Numbered from the stretch's first letter, positions 7,475 through 15,743 are shown. The stretch: DNA of 64,000 nt from Bacillus sp. NTK071 (GCF_017303315.1 NZ_JAFKOI010000015.1:1-64000); one strand, 5' to 3'. The notes: generated by a model not told the origin, from the sequence alone. Made by a program: numbers and translations.

Positions 7475-9307
7475 GTGAGGGCAAAGGTAGAATCAGAAAT
7501 CAACCGAATCGTGCGAAGGTTAAAGAAGGATCAATTGCCTGGTGGGGACTGGGACTATCCGTTTGAGACGGGAGTTACAACGGATGCATATATGGTCATT
7601 TTGCTAAGAGTGATGAAAATTCATAACGAGGAGTTAATTCGTTCTCTTGTTGAACGAATTCTAAGTAAACGCGGTTCGGATGGCCTGTGGAAGCTATTTC
7701 CTGATGAAGAGGAAGCGAATTTCAATGTGACGCTGGATGCATACTACGCACTTCTTTCTTCTGGTTATAAATCAACTAATGATCCTGATATGAGGATTGT
7801 AAAGAGGTATCTTCTCTCAAAGGGAGGCCTTGCAAACGCGGGGATGTTTTCGAAGATATTGCTAGCGATTACAGGTCAAATCCCGTGGCCGAACGACTAT
7901 CCATTTACACTTGAACTTATGGTACAGCCTTTAACCACACCGCTAAACATGTTTGATATTTCTGTGTTCGGTCGCTCAAATCTCATTCCGATCTTAATTC
8001 TGGCAGACAAGAAATACAGTCTAAAAAACACTGGAGGACCAGATTTATCTGATCTTACTGTTGAACGATTTTCACGTGAAACTGAGGATGGAAATGCGAC
8101 AACCTTTCTCAGGAAGCCGAGGTATGACAAACCGCTTGCTTTAAAAAGAGCAGAGCAATACATGCTTGATCGCATTGAACCTGATGGAACATTCCTGAGT
8201 TATTTCAGTTCGACCTTCTTAATGATCTTTGCACTGATGGCGCTTGGCTATTCAAAAAGTCATCCTGTTATTACAAAGGCAATTCAAGGCATTCAGTCGA
8301 TGCAGGTTAAAATCGATGGGCTAACACATATGCAATATACGACGGCAAATGTATGGAATACAGCGCTAATTAGTTATGCGATGCAAGCGGCTGGTGTTCT
8401 TCCTAAATCAGAAACGGTTCAAAAAGCGAATCACTACTTGCTTTTGAAGCAGCAGCTTTTATACGGCGACTGGGCAGTGCATAATCCTGATACTCTCCCA
8501 GGTGGATGGGGATTTTCGAACATCAACACAATCAACCCGGATGTTGATGACACCACAGCTGCCCTAAGAGCGATTAAGCATTTCGCGAAAAGAAATTCTG
8601 AGTATAGGGGTGCGTGGGATCGTGGGAGTACATGGATGATGTCGATGCAGAACAGCGACGGTGGGTGGTCAGCTTTTGAGAGAGGCATCGATAATAAATT
8701 GTTAAGCGCACTGCCACTTCAGGGCGCAGAATATTTGTTGCTCGATCCATCAGGCGCAGATCTAACAGGGCGTACCCTTGAATTCTTAGGAACGTTCACG
8801 AAATTAAATAAAACCCATCCAAGTGTGAGGGCTGGGGTTAACTGGTTAGTGAACCATCAGAAAGAGGATGGGTCCTGGTATGGACGCTGGGGGATTTGCT
8901 ATATCTATGGGACGTGGTCTGCGTTGACAGGGCTAAGATCTGTTCGATCGATGGAGCAGGCGACGGTTGAGAAAGCGGTACGCTGGTTGAAGGAGATTCA
9001 AAATAAAGACGGTGGATGGGGAGAGTCCTGCAAAAGTGACATTGAGCGGAAATATGTGCCTCTTGGCGTAAGTACGCTGACGCACACAGCCTGGGCAGTG
9101 GACGCTCTCATTGCATGCACGGATGAACGCTCACAGGAAATCGAAAGAGGCATTCACTTCTTATTAGAAAACGGCCAAAGAGACGACTGGACGACTGCTT
9201 ATCCAAAAGGACAGGGCATGGCAGGAGGCCTCTACATTCATTACCATAGTTATCGGTATATCTGGCCACTACTTGCGTTAGGGCATTATCGGAGGAAGTT
9301 TGGTTGA
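7475..9307 (+). CDS. sqhC: Sporulenol synthase / squalene-hopene cyclase family terpene cyclase
   Basis: About 610 residues, aligning along its length with B. subtilis SqhC, which cyclises tetraprenyl-beta-curcumene to sporulenol, a spore sesquarterpenoid. The catalytic DVDD (Asp356, 358, 359, counted from 7475) begins the class II protonation motif DVDDTTA. QW repeats that brace the alpha/alpha barrel are visible (QNSDGGW, QKEDGSW, QNKDGGW), as are PGGWGFSNINTINPD and YGRWGICYIYGTW. I prefer GTG 7475, 9 bases after AAAGGG, because it gives an N-terminus like SqhC; a frame open from GTG 7385 starts inside a repeat. Monocistronic, ended by a repeat acting as terminator. SHC and SqhC are hard to separate; the closest remembered match is SqhC. 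Confidence 0.87.
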   Translation: MRAKVESEINRIVRRLKKDQLPGGDWDYPFETGVTTDAYMVILLRVMKIHNEELIRSLVERILSKRGSDGLWKLFPDEEEANFNVTLDAYYALLSSGYKSTNDPDMRIVKRYLLSKGGLANAGMFSKILLAITGQIPWPNDYPFTLELMVQPLTTPLNMFDISVFGRSNLIPILILADKKYSLKNTGGPDLSDLTVERFSRETEDGNATTFLRKPRYDKPLALKRAEQYMLDRIEPDGTFLSYFSSTFLMIFALMALGYSKSHPVITKAIQGIQSMQVKIDGLTHMQYTTANVWNTALISYAMQAAGVLPKSETVQKANHYLLLKQQLLYGDWAVHNPDTLPGGWGFSNINTINPDVDDTTAALRAIKHFAKRNSEYRGAWDRGSTWMMSMQNSDGGWSAFERGIDNKLLSALPLQGAEYLLLDPSGADLTGRTLEFLGTFTKLNKTHPSVRAGVNWLVNHQKEDGSWYGRWGICYIYGTWSALTGLRSVRSMEQATVEKAVRWLKEIQNKDGGWGESCKSDIERKYVPLGVSTLTHTAWAVDALIACTDERSQEIERGIHFLLENGQRDDWTTAYPKGQGMAGGLYIHYHSYRYIWPLLALGHYRRKFG

Positions 9308-9313
9308 GTGGAG

Positions 9314-9344
9314 GGGGTCAGGCACGTACCTGACCCCTTTTTTT
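9314..9344. repeat. REP-like palindrome, copy 4, doubling as sqhC terminator
   Basis: GGGGTCAGGCAC/GTACCTGACCCC (one mismatch at the centre) followed by seven T. It sits 6 bases after the sqhC stop and 12 bases from the end of the convergent ASCH gene, so it fits a rho-independent terminator for sqhC. Confidence 0.82.
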
Positions 9345-9354
9345 GTGAGCAACT

Positions 9355-9798
9355 TTATTTAACATCAATCAATTCAAACCGTTCACACACCACTAACATA
9401 TCTTCCGAAAATTCCCTTTCAACTTCCTTTAATTCGGCTGTGAAGAACGCTTCATGGACATTCCACCAGTACTCATAACTTAGGTCACCTTCACCTTCAG
9501 CCGCTGCAAATTCCTCTGATACTTCATTCATGGGAACGATTGAAACTTCAACTGTCTTAATGATTGCTACCGGCTCGTTTTGACTATTGAGGATAATGCT
9601 ATAGTCGTTTGTTGTTGGTAAAGGCTCTTCATCAAATTCGTAAAAGATGTGCGCTGAGCATGTAGCTGTTTTGATTCCTCTCATTACTAGATTAGCGAGC
9701 TGATCTGCATCGTCCCCGAATTGCCAGGCTGTGACAGATTGAGGCTTTTCTCGATCCTTCCAGTAGTGATCCCAGTAATTCTGTGCTGCTTCAATCAT
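9355..9798 (-). CDS. ASCH domain protein
   Basis: A 147-residue protein with the ASCH fold features: WQFGDDADQLANLVMRGIKTATCSA (residues about 25-49) where the G-K-T/K motif binds RNA or nucleotide in the superfamily, followed by beta strands with YSIILNSQNEPVAIIKTVEVSIVP and an acidic loop FAAAEGEGDLSYEYWWNVHEAFF. ASCH domains are linked to RNA binding and, in some members, to N4-acetylcytidine amidohydrolase activity; the true substrate here is unknown. The start has GGAGG 9 bases upstream. Convergent with sqhC; single gene. Confidence 0.82.
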   Translation of the reverse strand: MIEAAQNYWDHYWKDREKPQSVTAWQFGDDADQLANLVMRGIKTATCSAHIFYEFDEEPLPTTNDYSIILNSQNEPVAIIKTVEVSIVPMNEVSEEFAAAEGEGDLSYEYWWNVHEAFFTAELKEVEREFSEDMLVVCERFELIDVK

Positions 9799-10142
9799 TA
9801 GTGATAACCTCCGTTAGTAAAAGTGAAATTCAACATGCTATAAATCTTAGATAATACCAAGTATTTCAAACAAACCATGATTCCACAATCATCTTTTCGG
9901 TTGTAGAGCTAGACAATCTTATAAACCATAACTTTCTTTAATGCTTTAAAGTAGCGGGGGTCAGGCACGTACCTGACCCCTTAAAGATAAATAGTAAAAA
10001 GGAATTAACCCTTTTTTGTAGAATTTTAAGGTAATGTTGCTTGTTCTGGTAAATATGTATGATTTTCGTTCAAACCTTTGCTTATGACCGGTGAGTTGTA
10101 CACCATCAATTAAGACTAACAATGAGAAGGGGGAGTGGTGTA
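9799..10142. other. Intergenic space between the ASCH and PAS-STAS genes
   Basis: 344 bases with divergent promoters presumably on both sides. Only the REP-like copy at 9957-9980 is a definite feature; a TGTATGAT near 10055-10062 could be part of a promoter for the PAS-STAS gene, without a clear -35. Confidence 0.45.
9957..9980. repeat. REP-like palindrome, copy 5
   Basis: GGGGTCAGGCAC/GTACCTGACCCC, the same 24-base sequence as the core of copy 4, including the same central mismatch. It lies between divergent genes, where a terminator role is not needed, which argues for a mobile or REP-like origin. Confidence 0.78.
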
Positions 10143-10916
10143 GTGGAACAGCTTAAGGGGGATAAACAAGTATCCGTCATTCAACAAGAAGCGATGTATC
10201 AGCAAATTGTCGAATATTCGTTTGAAACAACCGTTATACATTCCAATCAGAAGGTACTTTATATAAATCAGGCGGGTGCGGATTTTCTAAGAGCAACGAA
10301 AGAGAACATTATTGGGGCTAATATCGTTGATCTTTTTACCAATGAATACAAAGATTTTATCGTTGAACGAATAAGGAAAAACGAGGAAGAGAATATCATC
10401 GGGGAGCTTATTGAAACGACAATCTATCGGCTGGATGGAACGCTTGTTGAGGTAGAGTTGTACTGTCATCCTGTTTATTTCGGTAAAACAAAAGCGATAC
10501 AGTCAATTGTTCGGGATATTACGCCGCGAAAAGAAGCGCAACGTAAGCTAAGGCAGGTCGTTGATGAAGTATCAATTCCACTTGTACCTGTCTTAGATGG
10601 CATAGCAGTTCTACCACTCGTTGGAATGATGGATCAATGTCGAAGCGAGCAAGTGCTTGATAGTCTACCAAAGAAAATTCAGGGGCGGAAACTAACTCAT
10701 TTGATTATTGATGTTTCAGGAATCTACAATTTCGACGAAGTGGTAGCACAGTTTCTTTTCAAAATTAATGCAATCGTGAGCTTGCTTGGAATTACGTTAA
10801 TTTATACCGGATTCAGACCTGAATTAGCTCAGAAAGCTGTTCAGACAGGGATTGATATTTCGTCAGTAAAGACGATGATAAATGTGAAGATGGCGTTACG
10901 GATGTTAATGGAATAG
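10143..10916 (+). CDS. PAS-STAS protein, RsbR-like stressosome/sensor component
   Basis: 257 residues from GTG 10143. The N-terminal half (about 15-135) is a PAS domain (FETTVIHSNQKVLYINQAGADFLRA... ending IVRDITPRKEAQRKLRQ, the usual PAS-PAC junction). The C-terminal part (about 140-257) is a STAS domain like RsbR/RsbS, with LTHLIIDVSGIYNFDEVVAQFLFK; the Ser in DVSGI corresponds to the phosphorylatable position of STAS proteins. Such proteins form or modify stressosomes that control SigB, with PAS sensing a ligand. The GTG is chosen because AAGGGGGAG at 10126-10134 gives good spacing; an upstream ATG (10122) lies at the ribosome binding site itself. No kinase partner is adjacent. Confidence 0.82.
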   Translation: MEQLKGDKQVSVIQQEAMYQQIVEYSFETTVIHSNQKVLYINQAGADFLRATKENIIGANIVDLFTNEYKDFIVERIRKNEEENIIGELIETTIYRLDGTLVEVELYCHPVYFGKTKAIQSIVRDITPRKEAQRKLRQVVDEVSIPLVPVLDGIAVLPLVGMMDQCRSEQVLDSLPKKIQGRKLTHLIIDVSGIYNFDEVVAQFLFKINAIVSLLGITLIYTGFRPELAQKAVQTGIDISSVKTMINVKMALRMLME

Positions 10917-10921
10917 GAGGT

Positions 10922-10954
10922 TAAGGGAGTGGGGTACCTGATCTCACTCCCTTA
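10922..10954. terminator. Terminator-like palindrome after the PAS-STAS gene
   Basis: TAAGGGAGTG (10922-10931) pairs perfectly with CACTCCCTTA (10945-10954); the 13-base loop contains GGTACCTGA, a remnant of the REP-like core. A CCCTTT tract follows. It may be a decayed member of the repeat family. Confidence 0.6.
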
Positions 10955-10975
10955 CCCTTTGATAAGGAGAGGATT

Positions 10976-11758
10976 ATGATCGTTAGCCAATCGATAATCA
11001 TTTCAATGTTTGTACCTGTTGTTTTTTCGTTTGCACTGTTTGTTGGGTTAATCCTGTTCTATAAGAAAAAAACGGGGATTTCTGTTAAACCTCTAATCGT
11101 CGGCAGCATTGGTTTTATCGTTATCACTCAAGTGCTTGAAAAAACACTGCACGTTGTCGTCGTTCTGAACTTCCCAAACTATGCGAATTATCCATGGCTA
11201 TTCGGATTGTACGGCGGAATGGCAGCAGGTATATTTGAAGAGGTTGGCAGGTTTCTTCTCTTTATCTGGCTTCTGAAGAAGTACCGTGAGTACAAAGATG
11301 GTCTTTCGTTTGGTATTGGATGGGGAGGAATTGAAGCGATTGTGCTCATGTTAACTGTTGGACTTCCGAATATCCTGTTTGCTTATATGATTAATGCAGG
11401 GACGTTTGAAGTAAACTTGGGAGTACAGCTGGCAGCAGATGAGATAGCTACATTGAAAGAGACAATCTTGAATCAGGGAATTAGCTTTTATTTATTGGGA
11501 GCTGTAGAACGTTTCTTCGCAGTGTTTATGCAAATTGCATTCAGTCTATGGGGGCTTTATGCTGCAATAAAGGGTAAATTCATTTATGTCCTTTATGCTG
11601 TTCTTATTCATGCAGCGATTGACTTTCCTCTGGTCTTTTTTCAAACCGGTCATTTTACGAACATTTGGGTGATCGAGAGTTATGTGGCGGTTATTGGCGT
11701 TCTTTCATTTATAGTGATAGGTAGAATAAAGACAGCTATTCATAAGGCGAATGAGTAA
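10976..11758 (+). CDS. YhfC-family putative intramembrane metalloprotease
   Basis: A 260-residue membrane protein with about seven hydrophobic segments. The pattern FEEVGR (E88-E89) in a helix, a following GIGWGGIEAI helix and LIHAAIDF near residue 215 resemble the E-E...H metal sites of CPBP-like intramembrane proteases, and the YhfC family (PF10086) has this layout. Function in vivo is not known. The ribosome binding site AAGGAGAGG precedes the ATG. The gene lies between two hairpins and appears to be monocistronic. Confidence 0.75.
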   Translation: MIVSQSIIISMFVPVVFSFALFVGLILFYKKKTGISVKPLIVGSIGFIVITQVLEKTLHVVVVLNFPNYANYPWLFGLYGGMAAGIFEEVGRFLLFIWLLKKYREYKDGLSFGIGWGGIEAIVLMLTVGLPNILFAYMINAGTFEVNLGVQLAADEIATLKETILNQGISFYLLGAVERFFAVFMQIAFSLWGLYAAIKGKFIYVLYAVLIHAAIDFPLVFFQTGHFTNIWVIESYVAVIGVLSFIVIGRIKTAIHKANE

Positions 11759-11778
11759 TTATAAATACGAAACGGAGT

Positions 11779-11810
11779 AAAAGGGGTCAGGTGCGTGGCT
11801 GACCCCTTTT
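11779..11810. repeat. REP-like palindrome, copy 6, terminator of the yhfC-like gene
   Basis: AAAAGGGGTCAG (11779-11790) pairs with CTGACCCCTTTT (11799-11810) over an imperfect GTGCGTGG centre. It follows the stop by 20 bases and has T-run chemistry of a terminator. Confidence 0.78.
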
Positions 11811-11862
11811 ACCACATGATGGATAATTTAACTATTTTTGCAAAACACTGCTCTTCATCCAC

Positions 11863-11889
11863 ACCGTTCTTTTCAATAGTCATAAACTA
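11863..11889 (+). promoter_or_regulatory. SigK-type promoter for the 69-residue Cys-rich protein
   Basis: AC at 11863-11864, then 16 bases, then CATAAACTA at 11881-11889. This matches the late mother-cell consensus AC-N16-CATANNNTA exactly in the defined positions. The start codon lies 21 bases downstream. Confidence 0.72.
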
Positions 11890-11910
11890 TTGTTAAGGGA
11901 GGTGGTTGAT

Positions 11911-12120
11911 TTGTGTAGTAAATGCAAAAAGAGTTATTCTCACAAACATGAGGGCTATTCTAAGTGTCATAAGTATGAAGAAGATTATGACCATTCATAT
12001 AAAAACAAACATCATTGTTACTCTCATTGTTGTTGCAAGAAGTATGTTTGCAAGCCAGTTTACAAAGTTGAGTATTGTTGCTGTGAGGTAAAGAAATGTA
12101 AATGTTGTAAGGATTATTAA
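11911..12120 (+). CDS. Small Cys/His/Tyr/Lys-rich spore coat-like protein
   Basis: 69 residues from TTG 11911, 8 bases after GGAGG. It begins MCSKCKKSYSHKH and contains CCC and Cys-x-Cys groups, with 14 Cys and many His, Tyr and Lys. Such composition is typical of cross-linked spore coat or exosporium proteins. It is a paralogue of the 76-residue protein at 15793 (MCSRCHKSKS start, same CCC clusters); the two frame the collagen/SPOCS operon. A SigK-type promoter is directly upstream and a terminator downstream, so it should be made late in the mother cell. No named family is recognised. Confidence 0.72.
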   Translation: MCSKCKKSYSHKHEGYSKCHKYEEDYDHSYKNKHHCYSHCCCKKYVCKPVYKVEYCCCEVKKCKCCKDY

Positions 12121-12219
12121 GGTTAGCACCTTTCATGTTCATGAAAATAGTCTTGTTTGTAGGAACGCATTCGTCTGCCCTTATAGTAGGTTCATATAAG
12201 ACAAGCTATTTTCTTTTAG

Positions 12220-12246
12220 AGGTCTACAAGTGTAGGCCTTTTTTTC
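12220..12246 (+). terminator. Terminator of the 69-residue coat-like gene
   Basis: AGGTCTAC pairs with GTAGGCCT (one G-U) across AAGT, followed by a run of eight T. Upstream, GAAAATAGTCTTGT (12143-12156) can pair with ACAAGCTATTTTC (12200-12212), so the 3' untranslated region is strongly folded. Confidence 0.82.
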
Positions 12247-12349
12247 GTCGAGTACAGAGGTAAGAAACTATTCATCTCCTTAATGATATGAGAGTTAATT
12301 TCATTCTAAAAATGGATGTAGAAATTAATTGATCTAGAAGAAATAAGTG

Positions 12350-12582
12350 ATGAGGCTGGGACAAAACTAAAATACATGAAGGAAATCGCGAATTTTGAAT
12401 GGTAAGAGTATGACCTTAGCGTAGCCAACATACGTAGACTCCGACTGAGGCCGTGCCCGCGGAAAGCGAAGTATGTTGGCGAAGCGGTTGTTTCCTATCT
12501 GTAAATTACGAAAGACCCGATCTGATTCAAATGAATTGTTCGGGTCTTTCTCATGGTTATTTACTTATGTCCCAGCCTCATC
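12350..12582. repeat. MITE-like intergenic element with 14-base terminal inverted repeats
   Basis: GATGAGGCTGGGAC (12350-12363) and GTCCCAGCCTCATC (12569-12582) are perfect inverted ends of a 233-base element with no coding capacity. Inside are two more perfect stems, CCAACATAC/GTATGTTGG (12425-12433 with 12471-12479) and AAAGACCCGA/TCGGGTCTTT (12511-12520 with 12540-12549). The GGCTGGGACAAAA end and the GACTCCGACTG...CCCGCGGAAAGCGAAG core recall dispersed repeats of Bacillaceae and other Firmicutes. No transposase is present, so it would be non-autonomous. Confidence 0.75.
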
Positions 12583-12587
12583 TATGT

Positions 12588-12622
12588 AAGAAGAAACAAG
12601 ATACTTTATCGTGTTTCTTCTT
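12588..12622 (-). terminator. Terminator of the collagen/SPOCS operon
   Basis: AAGAAGAAACA (12588-12598) pairs with TGTTTCTTCTT (12612-12622); on the minus strand the hairpin follows the last gene of the operon by 25 bases and ends in a T/C-rich tract. Confidence 0.6.
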
Positions 12623-12646
12623 TGTGAATTATGGAGCTGTTGTGTC

Positions 12647-13201
12647 CTACGGGCAAAAAGGTGGTTCTTTTGTTGCTCTTAGGAATAGCGTAACGTTCTT
12701 AAAGATTTCTCGATCGTTAATCGCTTTTACAAAAACGTCTTCTACACAAGTCTCTACGCAGAAGCGATCTTCTTCTGTTGTATTTGCTGGTAGGATGATA
12801 AAAGCTGAGAATGGCACTGTAAAGTGAGCGGAATGGACAGATTGAACAGCATTCCAAGCTGTATAGACGACTTTTTGTTTAATGACGCCTTCTATTACAA
12901 GCTTCCATCCTGTTAGTTTTGTTCCTTCTGCATTCTCTTCAGTACTTATTGGAGTTCGAATGACGCGTTTCGAAAGAATTTTTACTTGAACAAATACTTT
13001 GTCAATTGTTTCGATGTCTGGTTTTTGAGGTGGAATGTGAAGTACTTCAGGTATTGAGACTTCAGTCCAGTTACGATCGTCTGTATCTAGTCCTTCAAAT
13101 GTAATTGTTGATGGATCACACAATCCTACAATTTGAATAGCACTCGGGCAGCCGTTTGGCTGGCAGGAACAGCGTGTATGGTTATTGCAACCGCAGCTCA
13201 T
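12647..13201 (-). CDS. SPOCS/DUF3794 domain protein 3 (spore-surface cluster)
   Basis: 184 residues. A Cys-rich N-terminus (MSCGCNNHTRCSCQPNGC) precedes one SPOCS domain: IPEVLHIPPQKPDIETI, VQVKILSKRVIRTP, KLVIEGVIKQKVVYTA, VHSAHFTVPFSAFIILP. This is the DUF3794/SipL-type pattern (vP..KPDi, vveG.....Y.a, pF...i) found in spore-coat morphogenetic proteins. The ATG at 13199-13201 overlaps the stop of the preceding gene by one base, with GGAGGAGG upstream, so translation is coupled. It is the last gene of a four-gene operon. An extension to 13228 in frame would lie inside the upstream gene. It differs from its sisters by the Cys-rich head. Confidence 0.78.
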   Translation of the reverse strand: MSCGCNNHTRCSCQPNGCPSAIQIVGLCDPSTITFEGLDTDDRNWTEVSIPEVLHIPPQKPDIETIDKVFVQVKILSKRVIRTPISTEENAEGTKLTGWKLVIEGVIKQKVVYTAWNAVQSVHSAHFTVPFSAFIILPANTTEEDRFCVETCVEDVFVKAINDREIFKNVTLFLRATKEPPFCP

Positions 13202-13815
13202 TATTGACCTCCTCCTTGTGGTGGACATACAAGTGGTGTCGCTTTAATAAAGAGTGTAACGTTTTTAAAGATTTGTCGCTCCGTCGTACGGCTAATGAAG
13301 ATATCTTCAATACACGTATCAATTTTATATTGTGTTGTGAGCGGTGTACCAACAGGCAGAATAATGAATGCAGAGAATGGAACGTCGAAGTGAGCGCTAT
13401 GGACAGATTGATCTTCTGTGCATGCGGTGTAGATCACTTTTTGACGAAGAATCCCTTCTACGACTAGTTTGCGTCCTGTTAAAAATGTTCCCTCTTCGTT
13501 TTCGATAGGTACGACAGTATCGGGAGCTGATTCATAATAAGGCGTACGAATAACGCGCTGAGAAATGATTTTAACACGTGCATTTACGGACATTAGTTCT
13601 TCAATGTCTGGCTTTTGAGGCGGTACACACAATACTTCTGGAACGAAAATTTGCGTCCATGTGTCATTTCCATCTGCTAATAGTGCTGCTTTTTTGGCGC
13701 TTGAGCATTCTCCAGTTGTAATGATTAATGGCTGATCATCACAAGAAGAGTGTGGCGATTCTACATAATTTCCAGTAACGGTACAATTCACTTGACCTAA
13801 GTTGGCTTTCATCAT
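13201..13815 (-). CDS. SPOCS/DUF3794 domain protein 2 (spore-surface cluster)
   Basis: 204 residues with one SPOCS domain: VPEVLCVPPQKPDIEEL, ARVKIISQRVIRTP, LTGRKLVVEGILRQKVIYTA, SVHSAHFDVPFSAFIILP, then CIEDIFISRTTERQIFKNVTLFIKA. The N-terminal 50 residues carry scattered Cys (NCTVTG, SSCDD, GECSS). It is clearly a tandem paralogue of the genes on either side. The gene starts 13 bases after the 174-residue paralogue and overlaps the following one by one base. Expected location is the spore coat or exosporium, by analogy with SPOCS proteins and by its SigK-type operon promoter; a precise role is unknown. Confidence 0.78.
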   Translation of the reverse strand: MMKANLGQVNCTVTGNYVESPHSSCDDQPLIITTGECSSAKKAALLADGNDTWTQIFVPEVLCVPPQKPDIEELMSVNARVKIISQRVIRTPYYESAPDTVVPIENEEGTFLTGRKLVVEGILRQKVIYTACTEDQSVHSAHFDVPFSAFIILPVGTPLTTQYKIDTCIEDIFISRTTERQIFKNVTLFIKATPLVCPPQGGGQ

Positions 13816-13828
13816 TTCACTCTCCTAA

Positions 13829-14353
13829 TCAATGTTGGTCTTCCGGACATCCAACTGCCGGAGCTTCTACCGCTTGAAGCAGTAAGGTTACATTTTTGAA
13901 AATAGTACGATCTGTGAAATCCTCCACAAAAACATCCTCCACACAACTGTTCACTTGAAAGTTTTGTGTTAAAGGTGTATCTTCCCCGATAACAATAAAC
14001 GCTGAGAATGGTACTGCAAATTGAGCTGAGTGAACAGACTGCTCATCAACATCAGCCGTATAAGAAATCGTCTGGCACAGTTCACCTTCAACAATTAATT
14101 TTCTACCAGTTACAAGCTTACCTTCTTGATTTGGTACACCATCTGAGTTAGGAGTTTCAATTACTTTTTGGCGTACGATTCTTACTGCAATATTGATTGA
14201 GTTAAGCTGTTCGATATCATATTTTTGTTCTGGCAGAATAAGAGTTTCCTGGACTGATAGTTGTGTCCAGTATTTTCCTGGGCCAGTTAAGTCAAAAGCG
14301 TCTACGTCACATAGCCCACTTACCATAATGTCTTCTTGTTCAAAATAACTCAC
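13829..14353 (-). CDS. SPOCS/DUF3794 domain protein 1 (spore-surface cluster)
   Basis: 174 residues, essentially one SPOCS domain: VQETLILPEQKYDIEQLNSI, VRIVRQKVIETP, LVTGRKLIVEGELCQTISYTA, SVHSAQFAVPFSAFIVIG, VNSCVEDVFVEDF, IFKNVTLLLQA. It starts with GTG (14351-14353) 7 bases after AAGGAGG and follows the collagen-like gene by 18 bases. KPD of the sister proteins is replaced by KYD. The tandem array of three SPOCS paralogues behind a collagen gene suggests they form or anchor a layer that carries the collagen-like filament; this is inference. Confidence 0.78.
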   Translation of the reverse strand: MSYFEQEDIMVSGLCDVDAFDLTGPGKYWTQLSVQETLILPEQKYDIEQLNSINIAVRIVRQKVIETPNSDGVPNQEGKLVTGRKLIVEGELCQTISYTADVDEQSVHSAQFAVPFSAFIVIGEDTPLTQNFQVNSCVEDVFVEDFTDRTIFKNVTLLLQAVEAPAVGCPEDQH

Positions 14354-14371
14354 TTTTTAACCTCCTTTTTT

Positions 14372-15649
14372 TTATGCGAAAATAACATCATCGATATACC
14401 AAACGCCGCCGATCGTTGCATCTGGGGATGGGTTTGTTTCTTCGGCAACAAAAACGATCGTTGCTTGTGTGGTGCCTGCAGGTACTGGAGAATCACAGCT
14501 CTGTACTGCACGATAGGATTCAAAGTCATAATTCGTAATTACTTCTGGTTCTCCATCGACTAGAGGTGCTGTCTCAATTTGATTAGGTACCCCTGGTGGG
14601 TTACATATTTTCATTGCCGCACCACTTAGGTCCATTCCACAAATATCCTGGACATCCGCTGTTCTATCTCCCCAGAAAACATATGCAGTTGTCGTTAAAC
14701 TAGGGGGAGTAACATTACCGTTAAGGCGATCGAATCTAGCTCCCCAGAAGTTTAATTCATAGAAGCAAGCAGGATTGATAGTTACTACTTGAGCAAGTAC
14801 AGCCTTCTCCCATTCAATTCCATTAAAAGTAGGTCTTAGGCAAGCTGAGTTTTTACCAGAGTGTGCCATGTAAAAAAGGTTGCTGGCAGGATCAAATTGA
14901 GTAGTATCTTTAGAGTTTTCAACTAGACACTGAACCGTCCAATCACTTGAAATTCTAGGTTCAAATCCGCCATTTTTAATTAAATCGCAACGTGGACAGC
15001 TGATTCCTGGAAGTCCCTGTGGTCCCTGTGGTCCCGTGGGTCCTTCTGGCCCCGCAGGTCCTTGAGGTCCCGGTGGTCCTGGAACTGGACAGCAACAATC
15101 GTTACATCCACCGGAACCTTTACATTCGCAGCACCCTGGAGGTCCTGGTGGTCCCGGAATTCCTTGAGGTCCGGCTGGTCCAGCAGGTCCAGCACACCCA
15201 GCAGGTCCCTGATCCCCTTTATCTCCTTTAGGCCCTACTGGTCCTTGAAGCCCTTGTGGTCCTGGAGGGCCCATACATCCACTGTCACCTTTTGGCCCTT
15301 GTGGTCCACTTGGTCCTAGAGGTCCTTGATCACCTTTTGGACCCTGAACACCCATTGGTCCTGAATGCCCCTGCGGGCCGGGGTATCCTGGATAACCCAT
15401 TGGTCCTCCTGGCCCCATTGATCCGCCGTCCCCTTTTGGCCCTTGAGATCCTGCGTCACCTCTTGGTCCAGGATAACCAGGGTATCCTGGTGCTCCAGGA
15501 GGTCCGTAGCATCCACTATCACCTCTTGGTCCTGGATCTCCTTTAGGCCCTTGAGACGCATAATAAGAGGACTGTTGTGAGTTATGAGATTCTTCATAAA
15601 TTGACCGCTTTTTACGTGGACGGTCATTAAAATTCCTATAGCCTGTCAT
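14372..15649 (-). CDS. Collagen-like spore-surface protein
   Basis: 425 residues in four parts. Residues 1-33 form a basic, Tyr/Gln-rich head with no signal peptide. Residues 34-174 are 47 unbroken Gly-X-Y triplets rich in GPQ, GPK and GDS. Residues 175-190 interrupt the repeat with a Cys knot ([16 protein letters not shown]), followed by 9 more triplets (191-217). Residues 218-425 form a globular beta-rich domain starting [13 protein letters not shown] and ending [12 protein letters not shown], reminiscent of jelly-roll carbohydrate-binding folds. This is the design of BclA-type exosporium filaments, but with a different C-terminal domain. It heads the operon with three SPOCS genes, has AAGGAGG before the ATG and a SigK-type promoter at 15672-15697. 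Confidence 0.85.
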   Translation of the reverse strand: MTGYRNFNDRPRKKRSIYEESHNSQQSSYYASQGPKGDPGPRGDSGCYGPPGAPGYPGYPGPRGDAGSQGPKGDGGSMGPGGPMGYPGYPGPQGHSGPMGVQGPKGDQGPLGPSGPQGPKGDSGCMGPPGPQGLQGPVGPKGDKGDQGPAGCAGPAGPAGPQGIPGPPGPPGCCECKGSGGCNDCCCPVPGPPGPQGPAGPEGPTGPQGPQGLPGISCPRCDLIKNGGFEPRISSDWTVQCLVENSKDTTQFDPASNLFYMAHSGKNSACLRPTFNGIEWEKAVLAQVVTINPACFYELNFWGARFDRLNGNVTPPSLTTTAYVFWGDRTADVQDICGMDLSGAAMKICNPPGVPNQIETAPLVDGEPEVITNYDFESYRAVQSCDSPVPAGTTQATIVFVAEETNPSPDATIGGVWYIDDVIFA

Positions 15650-15671
15650 GATATACCTCCTTTTCTTACAA

Positions 15672-15697
15672 TAGACTATGGCAATAGAGACAAGAGT
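15672..15697 (-). promoter_or_regulatory. SigK-type promoter of the collagen/SPOCS operon
   Basis: On the minus strand AC (15696-15697) is followed after 15 bases by CATAGTCTA (15680-15672), 22 bases upstream of the collagen gene start. The -10 is a full CATANNNTA match; the spacer is one shorter than the usual 16. Confidence 0.68.
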
Positions 15698-15743
15698 GAA
15701 TAGACGAATATACTTGTTTATTGAAAATGTTTAAGGTGTCCAC

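Noticed and set aside
12453-12827. 124-codon frame on the plus strand
   Set aside because: It runs from the MITE-like element into the antisense of a SPOCS gene; no ribosome binding site and no family resemblance.
14980-15627. Several frames on both strands inside the collagen repeats
   Set aside because: They are shadows caused by the 9-base periodicity of Gly-X-Y codons; low-complexity products only.
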